Shown one piece after another: positions 1-6,889 of a DNA stretch of 11,672 nt. Numbering within the stretch: the first letter of the stretch is position 1; each line of letters begins with the position of its first letter. The translations under genes were made by a program, and so were the position numbers. Below the pieces are notes generated by a model. It saw nothing but the letters and a program-made list of their open reading frames with translations. It had not been told where the DNA came from and did no database searches. Origin of the DNA: Candidatus Aminicenantes bacterium UBA876 (GTDB lineage: Bacteria; Acidobacteriota; Aminicenantia; UBA2199). The stretch lies in the NCBI GenBank assembly GCA_002294665.1, contig DBFQ01000106.1, forward strand, positions 3,977 through 15,648, given 5' to 3'.

Positions 1-375
1 GAACACGCCGGTTGCCACGCAGATCCCGGCGGATCTCAATTGCTCATTAAACCGCATGTAGAGCCTTTCCGCCTCCAGGGGATCGGCGGCAAGGGTAAAA
101 TCCGGCCGGCGGCCCTTGCGGATCCGCGCCGCCAGCGTGAATTGTGAAACCGAGAGAATCTCTCCGTTGATATCCATGACGCTCAAATCCATGCGCCCGG
201 AAGGATTGGCAAACACCCGCAAACGGCTGACCTTCTCGGCGATGAAATCCACCTCAGCCTCCCCGTCGCCTTTTTCGATACCGACGTAAACCAGCAGGCC
301 GGGACCGATGCGACCGACCTCGTTGTCCGATACGGTGACCCGGGCCTGCCGCACCCGCTGCACCACCACACGCAC
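1..375 (-). CDS. dtd: D-aminoacyl-tRNA deacylase, partial (C-terminus outside window)
   Basis: This gene encodes the enzyme that hydrolyses D-amino acids, and glycine mischarged on tRNA-Ala, from tRNA. It acts as a cytoplasmic homodimer in translation quality control. The 125 visible residues run from a GTG start to the window edge and are collinear with the family. They begin RVVVQRVRQARVTV, carry GPGLLVYVGIEKGD at about 25-38, and have the SQFTL motif at 77-81 followed by RKGRRPDF. The Gly-cisPro motif and the last roughly 20 residues lie beyond position 1. The GTG start was chosen because it gives the family N-terminus exactly, shares one base with the TAG stop of the upstream gene, and has a GGAGG-type ribosome site (388-381 on the minus strand) about 8 bases away. 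Translation is therefore probably coupled to the PilO-like gene. Identification is near certain. Confidence 0.95.
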   Translation of the reverse strand, partial: MRVVVQRVRQARVTVSDNEVGRIGPGLLVYVGIEKGDGEAEVDFIAEKVSRLRVFANPSGRMDLSVMDINGEILSVSQFTLAARIRKGRRPDFTLAADPLEAERLYMRFNEQLRSAGICVATGVF

Positions 376-1028
376 TAGAACTCCCTCCTGGCGGGTCCGG
401 ATTGCAACGGGGGTATGGGATGATTCAAGATCGAAGCCGAGAGATTAAGCAGTTCGGGACGAACCTTCGCCGCGGCGTCATCCTGCAGCAGCTGATGCCA
501 GATCCAATCCACCCGCATCTCCGCTTCCCGATCCACCCCTGCTTGAACCGCGCTCAGGGTCATGTAATACGGCATGCGGGAAACCGCTTCCAGAAACCCC
601 CCCCATTGCCGGCGAGATCCCCGGATTCTGGCCGAAACACGACGCATCCTCGTGCCGGACAGGGGCAGGTTGACCCGCTCCGATTCGCCTAACCGCGTTT
701 CGCGCAGATCTATTACCTCGAGTCCCCGATTCAGCGCCCGCGCCCGCATGGCCGCCTTCAGGCGCTTCCAGTCACGGGCAAAAGACCTTGCCCTGTTCAG
801 CCGCTTCCTGAGTGCCTCGCGGGAAGCATCCAACCTCTGCCTCTCGGCCCGGCTCATCGCGGCCACATCCGCGCCCAGCAACCGGCTGCGCTCCCGCAAT
901 TCCCTGGCTTCGCGTTTGCAATGATTGATGTTGCGCACCAGGGGCTCAGCCACCACCCTCAGGTAGGCCCAGGTCGCGATCACGATCACGATCACGACAA
1001 ACAGAATGCGGCCCGTTCTGCGCAGCAT
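375..1028 (-). CDS. PilO-like single-pass membrane protein (orphan)
   Basis: This is a 217-residue protein I do not recognise as a named gene. It has a short basic N-terminus, one membrane helix at about 8-26, and a long charged, Arg/Leu-rich helix likely to be a coiled coil at about 33-95. A compact alpha/beta domain follows at about 98-180, where a strand-like stretch (VSARIRGSRRQWGGFLEAV, 131-149) is followed by RMPYY. This order, and the 'strand, short helix, FLEAVSRMP' pattern, resembles PilO/GspM-type inner-membrane assembly proteins of type IV pili and type II secretion. The similarity is judged by eye. The C-terminus after about 185 looks disordered. Its ATG overlaps the stop of the PilN-like gene by one base (TGATG), and its TAG overlaps the GTG of dtd, so all three are likely one transcript. 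No pilM, pilP or pilQ is nearby, so a pilus role is inference only. An 8-base C run (597-604) lies inside the gene. Confidence 0.75.
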   Translation of the reverse strand: MLRRTGRILFVVIVIVIATWAYLRVVAEPLVRNINHCKREARELRERSRLLGADVAAMSRAERQRLDASREALRKRLNRARSFARDWKRLKAAMRARALNRGLEVIDLRETRLGESERVNLPLSGTRMRRVSARIRGSRRQWGGFLEAVSRMPYYMTLSAVQAGVDREAEMRVDWIWHQLLQDDAAAKVRPELLNLSASILNHPIPPLQSGPARREF

Positions 1029-1504
1029 CAGCGAATCCCCACCAGGCCGCGCAGGCGGAGTACCCCATCACGAGAAACATCCAGGCGCAATACATCCGGA
1101 CTGTGTTCCAGGCGGTGGATCAATTCATCCGCGTCGTCGGCGAGAACACGGAAAGCCAATCCCATCCCCGCAACCGACAGCGACCATTCACGTACAGCCT
1201 GTTGCCCGCTGGAGTGCAGCAGCAGGGAGATGAAATTATTCGCCGATCGGGCCTGCCGCCCGGGAAATGAGAACAGAAAACGGTTGGCGTAGAACTCGGC
1301 CCGCAACTCACGCGTTCGGTAGCGCTCCTGGTTGCGGGAATCGGCCAGGTTCAGCTCCTGCTTCAACCCGTCCAGGCGCCCTTGATGAATCGCCTGGCGC
1401 CGCAACAGATAGCCGGTCGCGGCCAGCATCGCCGCCATGAAAATCAACCCCAGGGTCCAAGAGAGGAAAGCGAACCGGGACCTTCCGGATGTGCCCGTCA
1501 TCAT
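1028..1504 (-). CDS. PilN-like single-pass membrane protein (orphan)
   Basis: This is a 158-residue protein with a basic N-terminus, one hydrophobic helix at about 11-34, and a charged helical linker at about 36-66. A small alpha/beta domain follows at about 84-156, in which two strand-like segments (WSLSVAGMGLAFRVLA and LRLDVSRDGVLRLRGL) flank a helix (DDADELIHRLEHS). This is the layout of PilN/GspL-C or short PilO proteins: inner-membrane, with a periplasmic ferredoxin-like dimerisation domain. The protein downstream has the same architecture, so the two may form a heterodimer as PilN and PilO do (inference). Two consecutive ATG codons (1504 and 1501) could start it. No Shine-Dalgarno sequence precedes either, and a sigma70-like -10 box ends three bases before the first, so translation is probably leaderless. 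It is the first gene of a short operon ending in dtd. Confidence 0.75.
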   Translation of the reverse strand: MMTGTSGRSRFAFLSWTLGLIFMAAMLAATGYLLRRQAIHQGRLDGLKQELNLADSRNQERYRTRELRAEFYANRFLFSFPGRQARSANNFISLLLHSSGQQAVREWSLSVAGMGLAFRVLADDADELIHRLEHSPDVLRLDVSRDGVLRLRGLVGIR

Positions 1505-1507
1505 TTG

Positions 1508-1536
1508 AATATAGCACAGGCAAAAATCAGGTTCAA
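1508..1536 (-). promoter_or_regulatory. Sigma70-like promoter placed on the start of the PilN-like gene
   Basis: On the minus strand TTGAAC (1536-1531) is followed after 17 bases by TATATT (1513-1508). The -10 box matches the consensus at five of six positions and the -35 at four. Only CAA separates the -10 box from ATG 1504, and six bases separate it from ATG 1501. Transcription should therefore begin at or next to the start codon. The box lies in the 49-base gap after argS, so the small-membrane-protein/dtd genes need not depend on read-through. Confidence 0.6.
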
Positions 1537-1553
1537 TTCGATTCCGGCGAGGA

Positions 1554-3467
1554 TCACATGCGCGTCGGCACCGGGATTCCCATCAGCCAGAGCAGTCGCC
1601 CCAGGCGTTCCCGGACCAGTAAAAGCAACTGGATTCTCAGGGAACGCAACATGGGATCGGGCTCATTGACAACCGGATACCCGTGGTAATAGCGGTTGAA
1701 TGCCTGGCACAACGCAAAAGCGTGGTTGGCGATTCCGGAAAGATCCTGGTTCTCCAGCGCGGATTCAATCCGGTTGTCGCCATCGGCCAATTGCAGCAAA
1801 AGGTCAAAAAACTCAGCGGACTCGGCCGGCTCCAGGCGGGTGGGATCGGTATCCGTACGGACAAACGTTTCGGCTTCCCGGTCCAGTTTGCGCAGAATAC
1901 TGTTGAGCCGCACCAGGGTGTACTGCAGGTAAGGTCCCGTGTCGCCTTCAAACGCCAGCGCATCTTTGAAATCAAATGCAATCACCGCCCGGGCGTTGAA
2001 CTTGATCATGAAATAACGCAAAGCGCCCACCGCAATCTGGACGGCAATGTCCTGACGAGACGATTCGTCCAGGTCCGGATTGCGTTTGTCGACTTCCTCC
2101 CTGGATCGAACGGTCAACTGCTCGATCAGGTCCGAAGCCTTGACCGCGATCCCCTTGCGTCCGGAAACCTCGATCCAGGGTTTGTTTTCATCTTCAGCTG
2201 ACAGCGGCAACTCCAGCTCCCGCACACAGCGGGGAGTCAGCGCCACCATTTCGTAGGAAAAATGCACGAAAGGGTGCCCGCCGGCACCGTCCGGGTCCAG
2301 GTCCTCGAGCACCTGGGCGATGATGTTCTGCAGATACGACTGACGCACATCGATCACATTGAAAACCCGTTGCGCCGGCCCGAAATCGCGCGTCTCGTCT
2401 CCACCGCGGAAATCGGTGGTCAAGACCACCCGGCCGTCGTCATAGCGGCAGAATTCACGGAAGGGAAATTCCTCGCTGAAACGACCCACCTTCCAGAAAG
2501 TGTACGCCAGGTCCTTGGCAATGTAGGTGGCGGTGCCATTGGAACGGATGACGACTTTTTCCAGGTCTTCGTGGCGATAGTGAATGACCTTGCAACCCTG
2601 CTTCTCCGGATCACTGGAAGCATACAGGATACCCTTCTGTTCCATGATCCGCGCAGCACGCGCAAAAAAATCGAGTTCAATGATATCGCGCTCCCGTACC
2701 AGCAAGTCGTAACGAATGCCGATGGACGCCATCACGCGGATATGATCCTCCAATACCCGGGAAGAAATCCAGTCAGCCACACCGTATTCGGGTTCCCTCC
2801 GCTCTTCAATGGCCTGATGCACGCGATTGCGCGCCTTTTCACTTTCGGGATCCGCGGACAGGTGGCGGCTCACCTTGGCGTACAGTTCCCAAAGCAGGGC
2901 CGCGGGATCATCGATGCGGCAGATTTCTTCGGGAGACATCCGCAACATGTGCAGCAAACCCCACACCACATCGGCCACCTGGATGCCGGTATCGTCGATG
3001 TAGTTCTGCACTTCGACGGGGTAACCCAGGTACTTGAGGCTGCGCGCCAGGGTATCTCCCAGGCAGGCATTGCGTAAATGTCCGATATGAGCGGCTTTAT
3101 TCGGATTGATACTGGTGTGTTCCACCACAATGCGTTTGTCCCGGGCGGCCGGGCGGCGCTCCCGCGTGTCCAGCAGGTAACGCAGGAAGTGACGGCGATC
3201 CAAAGTGAAATTCAGAAAGCCGCCACCTGCCAGTGACACTTCGGCCATGGGCGCGAATCGGCCGGACAGAATCGACACCATGCGGCGTCCGATCTCGATG
3301 GGCTTTTTCTGCATGCGTTTGGCCAGCACGAAAGGCAGGGTGGTGGACAGGTCTCCATAACGACGATTGGGAGGAATGGTAAACTGGATCTCGCTTTCAG
3401 CGACCGCGAATTCCGGTTCCAGGTATTCGCGGATACGTGCCGCGTATTCTCTTGTCAATGCCTTCAT
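1554..3467 (-). CDS. argS: Arginyl-tRNA synthetase
   Basis: This class I aminoacyl-tRNA synthetase charges tRNA-Arg with arginine in the cytoplasm, using ATP. Its 637 residues are somewhat longer than the usual 550-590. An N-terminal additional domain with GDLSTTLPFVLAK at 38-50 comes first. The catalytic core then carries NPNKAAHIGHLRNA at 121-134, with the HIGH signature at 127-130. The YIDDTG motif lies at 156-161, and the C-terminal anticodon-binding helical domain (FEGDTGPYLQYT at 507-518, then NRYYHGYPV) completes the protein. The KMSKS position is degenerate (SGRKG at 435-439). That is common in ArgRS, where a Lys just before HIGH (here K124) is thought to compensate. The ATG overlaps the stop of the histidine phosphatase gene by ATGA, and a purine-rich GGAGAAGGGG stretch precedes it. 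Expression is therefore coupled to that gene. Identification is certain. Confidence 0.98.
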   Translation of the reverse strand: MKALTREYAARIREYLEPEFAVAESEIQFTIPPNRRYGDLSTTLPFVLAKRMQKKPIEIGRRMVSILSGRFAPMAEVSLAGGGFLNFTLDRRHFLRYLLDTRERRPAARDKRIVVEHTSINPNKAAHIGHLRNACLGDTLARSLKYLGYPVEVQNYIDDTGIQVADVVWGLLHMLRMSPEEICRIDDPAALLWELYAKVSRHLSADPESEKARNRVHQAIEERREPEYGVADWISSRVLEDHIRVMASIGIRYDLLVRERDIIELDFFARAARIMEQKGILYASSDPEKQGCKVIHYRHEDLEKVVIRSNGTATYIAKDLAYTFWKVGRFSEEFPFREFCRYDDGRVVLTTDFRGGDETRDFGPAQRVFNVIDVRQSYLQNIIAQVLEDLDPDGAGGHPFVHFSYEMVALTPRCVRELELPLSAEDENKPWIEVSGRKGIAVKASDLIEQLTVRSREEVDKRNPDLDESSRQDIAVQIAVGALRYFMIKFNARAVIAFDFKDALAFEGDTGPYLQYTLVRLNSILRKLDREAETFVRTDTDPTRLEPAESAEFFDLLLQLADGDNRIESALENQDLSGIANHAFALCQAFNRYYHGYPVVNEPDPMLRSLRIQLLLLVRERLGRLLWLMGIPVPTRM

Positions 3468-4093
3468 TTCCCCTTCTCCAGGTGATGAGTGAGATTCCAG
3501 CTTTCCAGCAGCGCCACCGGCCCTGTCGGACCCTCCTCCAGGTTGATTCGCGATAAGGACGCGTTGAGCACGCGGAAGCGTCTTGCCGTCTGCGGATCCA
3601 GCTTCATCAGGCGGCAGAGAATGGCACGGTTTACCGTGGCATGCCCCGAAACCAGGACACAGCGTGCCGGGCTCTCCAGCAGCGCCTCCACTCCGGGACG
3701 CACACGTTCACATACATCGGAAAAACTTTCCCCACCGGGAATCGGCACAAATGCATCCGCCCGCCAGCGCGAAAAAAACCCCGCGTCTGCGCCGCGCACG
3801 GAAGCGTATTTTCTGCCCTCCCATTCCCCGATGTCGATCTCCACAAAACTGTTTTCGATTTGAAACGGCACGTCACGGTCACCAATCGCGATGCGCGCTG
3901 TTTCCAGCGCACGCTTCATGGGCGAGGAGACCACCAGGTCCAGCGGCTCATGCGCCAGGATTTCCTGCAGGGCGCGCGCCTCCCGTTGCCCGGTCCGGTT
4001 CAATGCAAGATCGATCCGCCCCTGGAGCCGGTCGGCGGCATTGTAGGCGGTGGTTCCGTGACGGATCAGCAACAGGGTTCTGGCGACATGCAT
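3464..4093 (-). CDS. Histidine phosphatase family protein (phosphoglycerate mutase-like)
   Basis: This 209-residue cytoplasmic protein belongs to the histidine phosphatase superfamily, branch 1 (CobC/GpmB/PhoE type). The phosphate-accepting motif LIRHGTTAYN has the catalytic His at 12. The substrate-binding LQGRIDLALNRTGQREA follows. SSPMKRALETA at 56-66 and the EIDIGEWEGR segment (probable acid E85) come next, and the second active-site His is in SGHATVNRAI (H151). All key residues are present, so it should be active. The substrate (a sugar phosphate, alpha-ribazole phosphate or other phosphoester) cannot be read from the sequence. It is the first gene of a two-gene unit with argS, overlapping by ATGA. 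The ATG has no Shine-Dalgarno sequence, and a consensus -10 box ends seven bases upstream, so the mRNA is probably leaderless. Confidence 0.93.
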   Translation of the reverse strand: MHVARTLLLIRHGTTAYNAADRLQGRIDLALNRTGQREARALQEILAHEPLDLVVSSPMKRALETARIAIGDRDVPFQIENSFVEIDIGEWEGRKYASVRGADAGFFSRWRADAFVPIPGGESFSDVCERVRPGVEALLESPARCVLVSGHATVNRAILCRLMKLDPQTARRFRVLNASLSRINLEEGPTGPVALLESWNLTHHLEKGK

Positions 4094-4100
4094 GGCCCGT

Positions 4101-4130
4101 ATTATAGCCCTTGCCTTCCGGATGGGTCAA
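4101..4130 (-). promoter_or_regulatory. Strong sigma70-like promoter for the histidine phosphatase-argS unit
   Basis: On the minus strand TTGACC (4130-4125) and a perfect TATAAT (4106-4101) are separated by 18 bases. The -10 box ends seven bases before ATG 4093, so the predicted start site falls on or beside the start codon. Nothing resembling a ribosome site lies between them (ACGGGCC). This is one of the two best promoter matches in the window. Confidence 0.75.
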
Positions 4131-4156
4131 GCGAATGCCGCCATACGCGCCGGGGT

Positions 4157-4915
4157 TCAGCCCTTTTTGCGATTAAACAGGGAGGGAAGCCCCTTCTTCA
4201 GCGCGGACGTCACCGAGGCTTTCAGTGAACTGTCTTTCGGGGGGGCGATTTCCGCCAAACGCCTGGCTGCGATTTCGTGTCGCGGTTCCAGTTCCAGTGC
4301 GCGGCGGTAAAATGATTCCGCCCGCTTCAGCAGCTTTTCCGAGTAGAAGAGGTTACCCAACGCCACCAGGGGCTCCGCGTTCCAGGGTTCCAATTCGGCG
4401 GCTTTCTGCAGGTTGATCTCGGCGTCCTTCTTCATGGAAGGATTGCGATACTGACACAATCCGAGCAGGAGCAGAACGTCGCCGTGGTCCGGTTCCAACC
4501 GCAACGATTCTTTCAGCGCCAGGACGGCGGGAGCGTACTCTTTGCGGGCGTACAGGATCTTGGCTTTGCGAAACAACTCTTTCGCCTTCTCCTGGGGATC
4601 CTCCACTTCCGGGATGACCTCCTCTTCTTCACGGAAACCCCGGCGTTCGTATGCCGCCCGCTGCTCATAATCAGCAAGCACGACGTGGGCGCGATCCATG
4701 CGCTCGCGAACCGCCTGCAGACGCCTGCGCACCGCCGCGTTCTCGATCGTTGCCAGCTCTTTGTCAGCGAGCCGTTCCCGCCACATTTGATACGCCTTGT
4801 TGATTTCGGCCACCGTAGCCGTACGGTCCAGACCGAGCAGCGCGTAATGATCCAGGTCGCCGCGGTTCAATTGGTCAGACAATCCCAGACAATGGTTGAC
4901 GAATTGCGATTCCAT
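4157..4915 (-). CDS. J-like domain plus TPR protein
   Basis: This 252-residue cytoplasmic protein has three parts. Residues about 21-93 look like a DnaJ J-domain (DHYALLGLDRTATVAEINKAY, then ADYEQRAAYERRG). The Hsp70-activating HPD tripeptide is absent; RERLADK stands where it would be. After an acidic linker (EEEEVIPEVEDPQEK) come three TPR-like helix pairs at about 108-141, 145-178 and 180-213. A basic tail ending in SLFNRKKG closes it. The order J-domain, TPRs, basic tail matches the C-terminal part of larger DUF4388(PATAN)-J-TPR proteins of Acidobacteria-type genomes (recalled, not searched). A separate DUF4388 protein is encoded at 10140-10679. A scaffold or regulatory protein is more likely than a chaperone cofactor. 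The ATG has a GGAGA ribosome site six bases upstream. A 7-base G run (4239-4245) lies near its 3' end. Confidence 0.85.
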   Translation of the reverse strand: MESQFVNHCLGLSDQLNRGDLDHYALLGLDRTATVAEINKAYQMWRERLADKELATIENAAVRRRLQAVRERMDRAHVVLADYEQRAAYERRGFREEEEVIPEVEDPQEKAKELFRKAKILYARKEYAPAVLALKESLRLEPDHGDVLLLLGLCQYRNPSMKKDAEINLQKAAELEPWNAEPLVALGNLFYSEKLLKRAESFYRRALELEPRHEIAARRLAEIAPPKDSSLKASVTSALKKGLPSLFNRKKG

Positions 4916-4955
4916 TTCTCTCTCCAGGTGCGATTCTCAGCGGAAGGATATCCCG

Positions 4956-4984
4956 ATTCTAAGCCGCCCGGTTTGAAAATTCAA
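4956..4984 (-). promoter_or_regulatory. Sigma70-like promoter for the J-like/TPR gene
   Basis: On the minus strand TTGAAT (4984-4979), which includes the TGA stop of the capA-like gene, is followed after 17 bases by TAGAAT (4961-4956). Transcription would start near 4949, giving a short leader of about 34 bases that contains the GGAGA ribosome site. Confidence 0.5.
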
Positions 4985-5997
4985 GGCATGGCGGCCCGGG
5001 GAAAATAGGGACAGGCGTCCGCCAGGCCCACCCGGATTTCCCGCCCGCAGAGTCTGGACCGGGAAAAACGCCATTCCAGCCGCCGTAAGCGGTAATTTCC
5101 GGTGCTCTCCTTTCCCAGGAAAATCCGCACCACGATCCCCCAGCTGTTCAGGCGCCGGCGCGAACAGCAAATGAAATTTCCCAGCGAGAATGCGACCGGC
5201 CGGGGGCCGCCGGGTGATTCCAGCGCCGTTACCGGCGCGGGAGTGTGGGAATGGTGTCCGATCACCAGGTCCCAGCGGCTCAGCCATTCCCGGGCTTTTT
5301 CCACCAGGATCGGCCGGGGACTCAGCTCCAGTTCATATCCCCAATGTGGAAACAGAACCTGGAACAACCCGTCCCGGACCAGGTCCGCCTCGGTCTCCAG
5401 CCCGGCCAGAAAGGACCCCGCATGGTTGCTCCACTGCGTAACCGCGGCCAGGAGCAGGCCGGAAAACGGCTCGATGAAGGGGCGCTCCCGGCTCCCCACC
5501 ACCGCAAACCCGCGCGATTCCAGGTTGCGCACATGCTCACAAAACAAGTCGAAACCATGATCCGCGGAGTGGTTGTTGGCGCAAGAGAGCACAATCCGCC
5601 CCGGGGGGGCCAGTTCAGTCAGGGCGCTGAACGTTTCTTCTCCATGCACCTGCTGCATGACCACTGCGCGGGGGGGGCGCAGGCTGACACCCTCGAAATT
5701 GGCTACCAGCAGGTCCACTCCGCAGAGAAAACGTTTCAGGCCGTTTTCGAAACGGATCCGGCGCCCCCGCGCCGGCATCCAATCCCCGGTAAACGCGATT
5801 ATGGTGTCGGTGTCCCCATGCGACCAGCGCGAATCGGGCGCAAGAAACGGCGGAGACGGACCGAATCGGCCGGTGGGTCCAAAAATGTTGCGCGCCACTA
5901 CGCCGGCAAGCTCAACCGCATTGTAAGGTGTGGAAACACGGCGTTGCGGAAACCTCCGCCGGGCCGTGACCGCCTTATTCACCGAAATCGCGGACAA
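4981..5997 (-). CDS. CapA-family metallophosphoesterase
   Basis: This protein of about 338 residues belongs to the CapA/PGA-synthesis family, which has a calcineurin-like metal-dependent fold. Residue numbers count from the TTG at 5997. Metal-site motifs appear in order: FTGDWMPARGR (69-79), ANFEG (99-103), CANNHSADHG (139-148), PHWGYELE (217-224), IGHHSHTP (246-253) and FSLGNF (270-275). All expected His/Asp/Asn ligands are present. CapA itself is a membrane-anchored component of poly-gamma-glutamate capsule synthesis. This protein has no membrane helix or signal peptide and no capB/capC neighbours, so it is probably a cytoplasmic phosphoesterase of unknown substrate. The start is uncertain. 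The longest frame begins TTG at 5997, overlapping the upstream gene by 23 bases. A GTG at 5982 is an alternative, and neither has a clear ribosome site. Two G/C runs (5603-5609 and 5670-5677) lie in the coding sequence. Confidence 0.85.
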   Translation of the reverse strand: MSAISVNKAVTARRRFPQRRVSTPYNAVELAGVVARNIFGPTGRFGPSPPFLAPDSRWSHGDTDTIIAFTGDWMPARGRRIRFENGLKRFLCGVDLLVANFEGVSLRPPRAVVMQQVHGEETFSALTELAPPGRIVLSCANNHSADHGFDLFCEHVRNLESRGFAVVGSRERPFIEPFSGLLLAAVTQWSNHAGSFLAGLETEADLVRDGLFQVLFPHWGYELELSPRPILVEKAREWLSRWDLVIGHHSHTPAPVTALESPGGPRPVAFSLGNFICCSRRRLNSWGIVVRIFLGKESTGNYRLRRLEWRFSRSRLCGREIRVGLADACPYFPRAAMP

Positions 5998-6814
5998 TGC
6001 GTTTCAATTCAAGCACTTCAACCGGGCAGTCTTCGCAGTCATGTTCCCAGCAGACCAGCAAATCGCAAGGTTCACGCCCCGAGTCCTGATCGGGGGTGTA
6101 CTCGGAGCTCTTGAAAAAGAATTCCACGCGCTGGTGTTTCCACTGCTCGCGCTGCAGATCGAAATAGCGGCGGCCTTCCGCGTGGGGGCGCTCCCGGCTG
6201 ACGAATTCAAGTTCGAATCCCAACTCGACGGCCAGCATGCCGAAGAGGAAAAGAACCCCGTCCCGATCCACCGGTGAAGATCGCAGGCCGCGAAAACGCA
6301 TCGGCTCGCCCAATTGTCGCTCCGTCCTTTCCGTGCGCTTCGGCTTGATGGTCTGGGGGATCAGGCGGATGGGCGAGGTATCCGCTTCGGAAAACAGATC
6401 CCGATCAGGCGGACGGGGCGTATCCTCACGGAACGCCTCAGGAAACATCTCGCGTGCTTTCCACATGGCTCGTTCCAGTGTCTGCCAGCGCGAAGTATAA
6501 TATTCCAGGCTGAACGCTCCGTGCGCCTTGATGATTTCCACGGTCGGGGGCTTGCCGCCCACATGGTGAAGCCGGACCAGTTCCCTCAACAACTCATCGT
6601 CCTGGACCAGCTCCGGATTCTCGGAGCCGGCGAAGTCCCGGGGCGGTTCCAGGCCCGCGGCCTTTACCGCCTGAACCCAGGTCCCCAGGTGGTACTTCAC
6701 CGTGTTGATGGGGATGGTGGAATTGAGAATAAAATCCTGCTGCTTCAAGTGGCTGACACCCAACTTTGCCGCCACTTTGCGTAACTCATCGATAATTTCT
6801 TCCCTGGAATACAT
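5975..6814 (-). CDS. HARE-repeat protein with putative PD-(D/E)xK nuclease C-terminus
   Basis: This 279-residue protein has two copies of a helical DNA-binding-like repeat of the 'homing endonuclease associated repeat' type. The first lies at about 3-57 (SREEIIDELRKVAAKLG ... WVQAVKAAGLEP). The second lies at about 72-125 (DDELLRELVRLHHVGGKPP ... WQTLERAMWKAREMFP). A proline-rich basic linker at about 130-170 follows. The C-terminal domain (about 174-272) has a helix (GVLFLFGMLAVELGF), an RVEFFFKSS strand, CDLLVCWEHD with D251, and EVLELK with E269 and K271. That spacing is compatible with a restriction-endonuclease-like active site; this is a structural inference, not a proven nuclease. I recall similar uncharacterised bacterial proteins with the same CDLIVCWxH...LEVLEL core. 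The ATG is preceded by GAGGT six bases away. The gene overlaps the capA-like gene downstream and is divergent from the DUF6599-like gene. Confidence 0.8.
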   Translation of the reverse strand: MYSREEIIDELRKVAAKLGVSHLKQQDFILNSTIPINTVKYHLGTWVQAVKAAGLEPPRDFAGSENPELVQDDELLRELVRLHHVGGKPPTVEIIKAHGAFSLEYYTSRWQTLERAMWKAREMFPEAFREDTPRPPDRDLFSEADTSPIRLIPQTIKPKRTERTERQLGEPMRFRGLRSSPVDRDGVLFLFGMLAVELGFELEFVSRERPHAEGRRYFDLQREQWKHQRVEFFFKSSEYTPDQDSGREPCDLLVCWEHDCEDCPVEVLELKRIVRDFGE

Positions 6815-6835
6815 CCCCTCACCTCAACCGCTTTC

Positions 6836-6864
6836 ATATTGCACCAACTGACCCGACCTGTCAA
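6836..6864 (-). promoter_or_regulatory. Probable promoter for the HARE-repeat gene
   Basis: A perfect TTGACA lies at 6864-6859 on the minus strand. Seventeen bases further is CAATAT (6841-6836), a weak -10 box that keeps the conserved second A and final T. Transcription would start near 6829, leaving about 15 bases with the GAGGT ribosome site. Its -35 box lies 25 bases from the -35 box of the divergent plus-strand promoter. Confidence 0.5.
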
Positions 6865-6889
6865 CCAAGCGGAAACGGACAACCAGAAT

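Noticed and set aside
2145..2165. ArgRS suspected to be inactive because KMSKS is missing
   Set aside because: SGRKG-type replacements are common in ArgRS and a Lys is present just before HIGH; the rest of the protein is intact.
2262..3077. Long plus-strand open frame (271 codons) opposite argS
   Set aside because: It lies entirely antisense to a certain argS gene, has no ribosome site and shows no recognisable family.
5245..6114. Long plus-strand open frame (289 codons) opposite the capA-like gene
   Set aside because: The minus strand carries all CapA motifs in order; this frame is a codon-bias shadow with no domain pattern.
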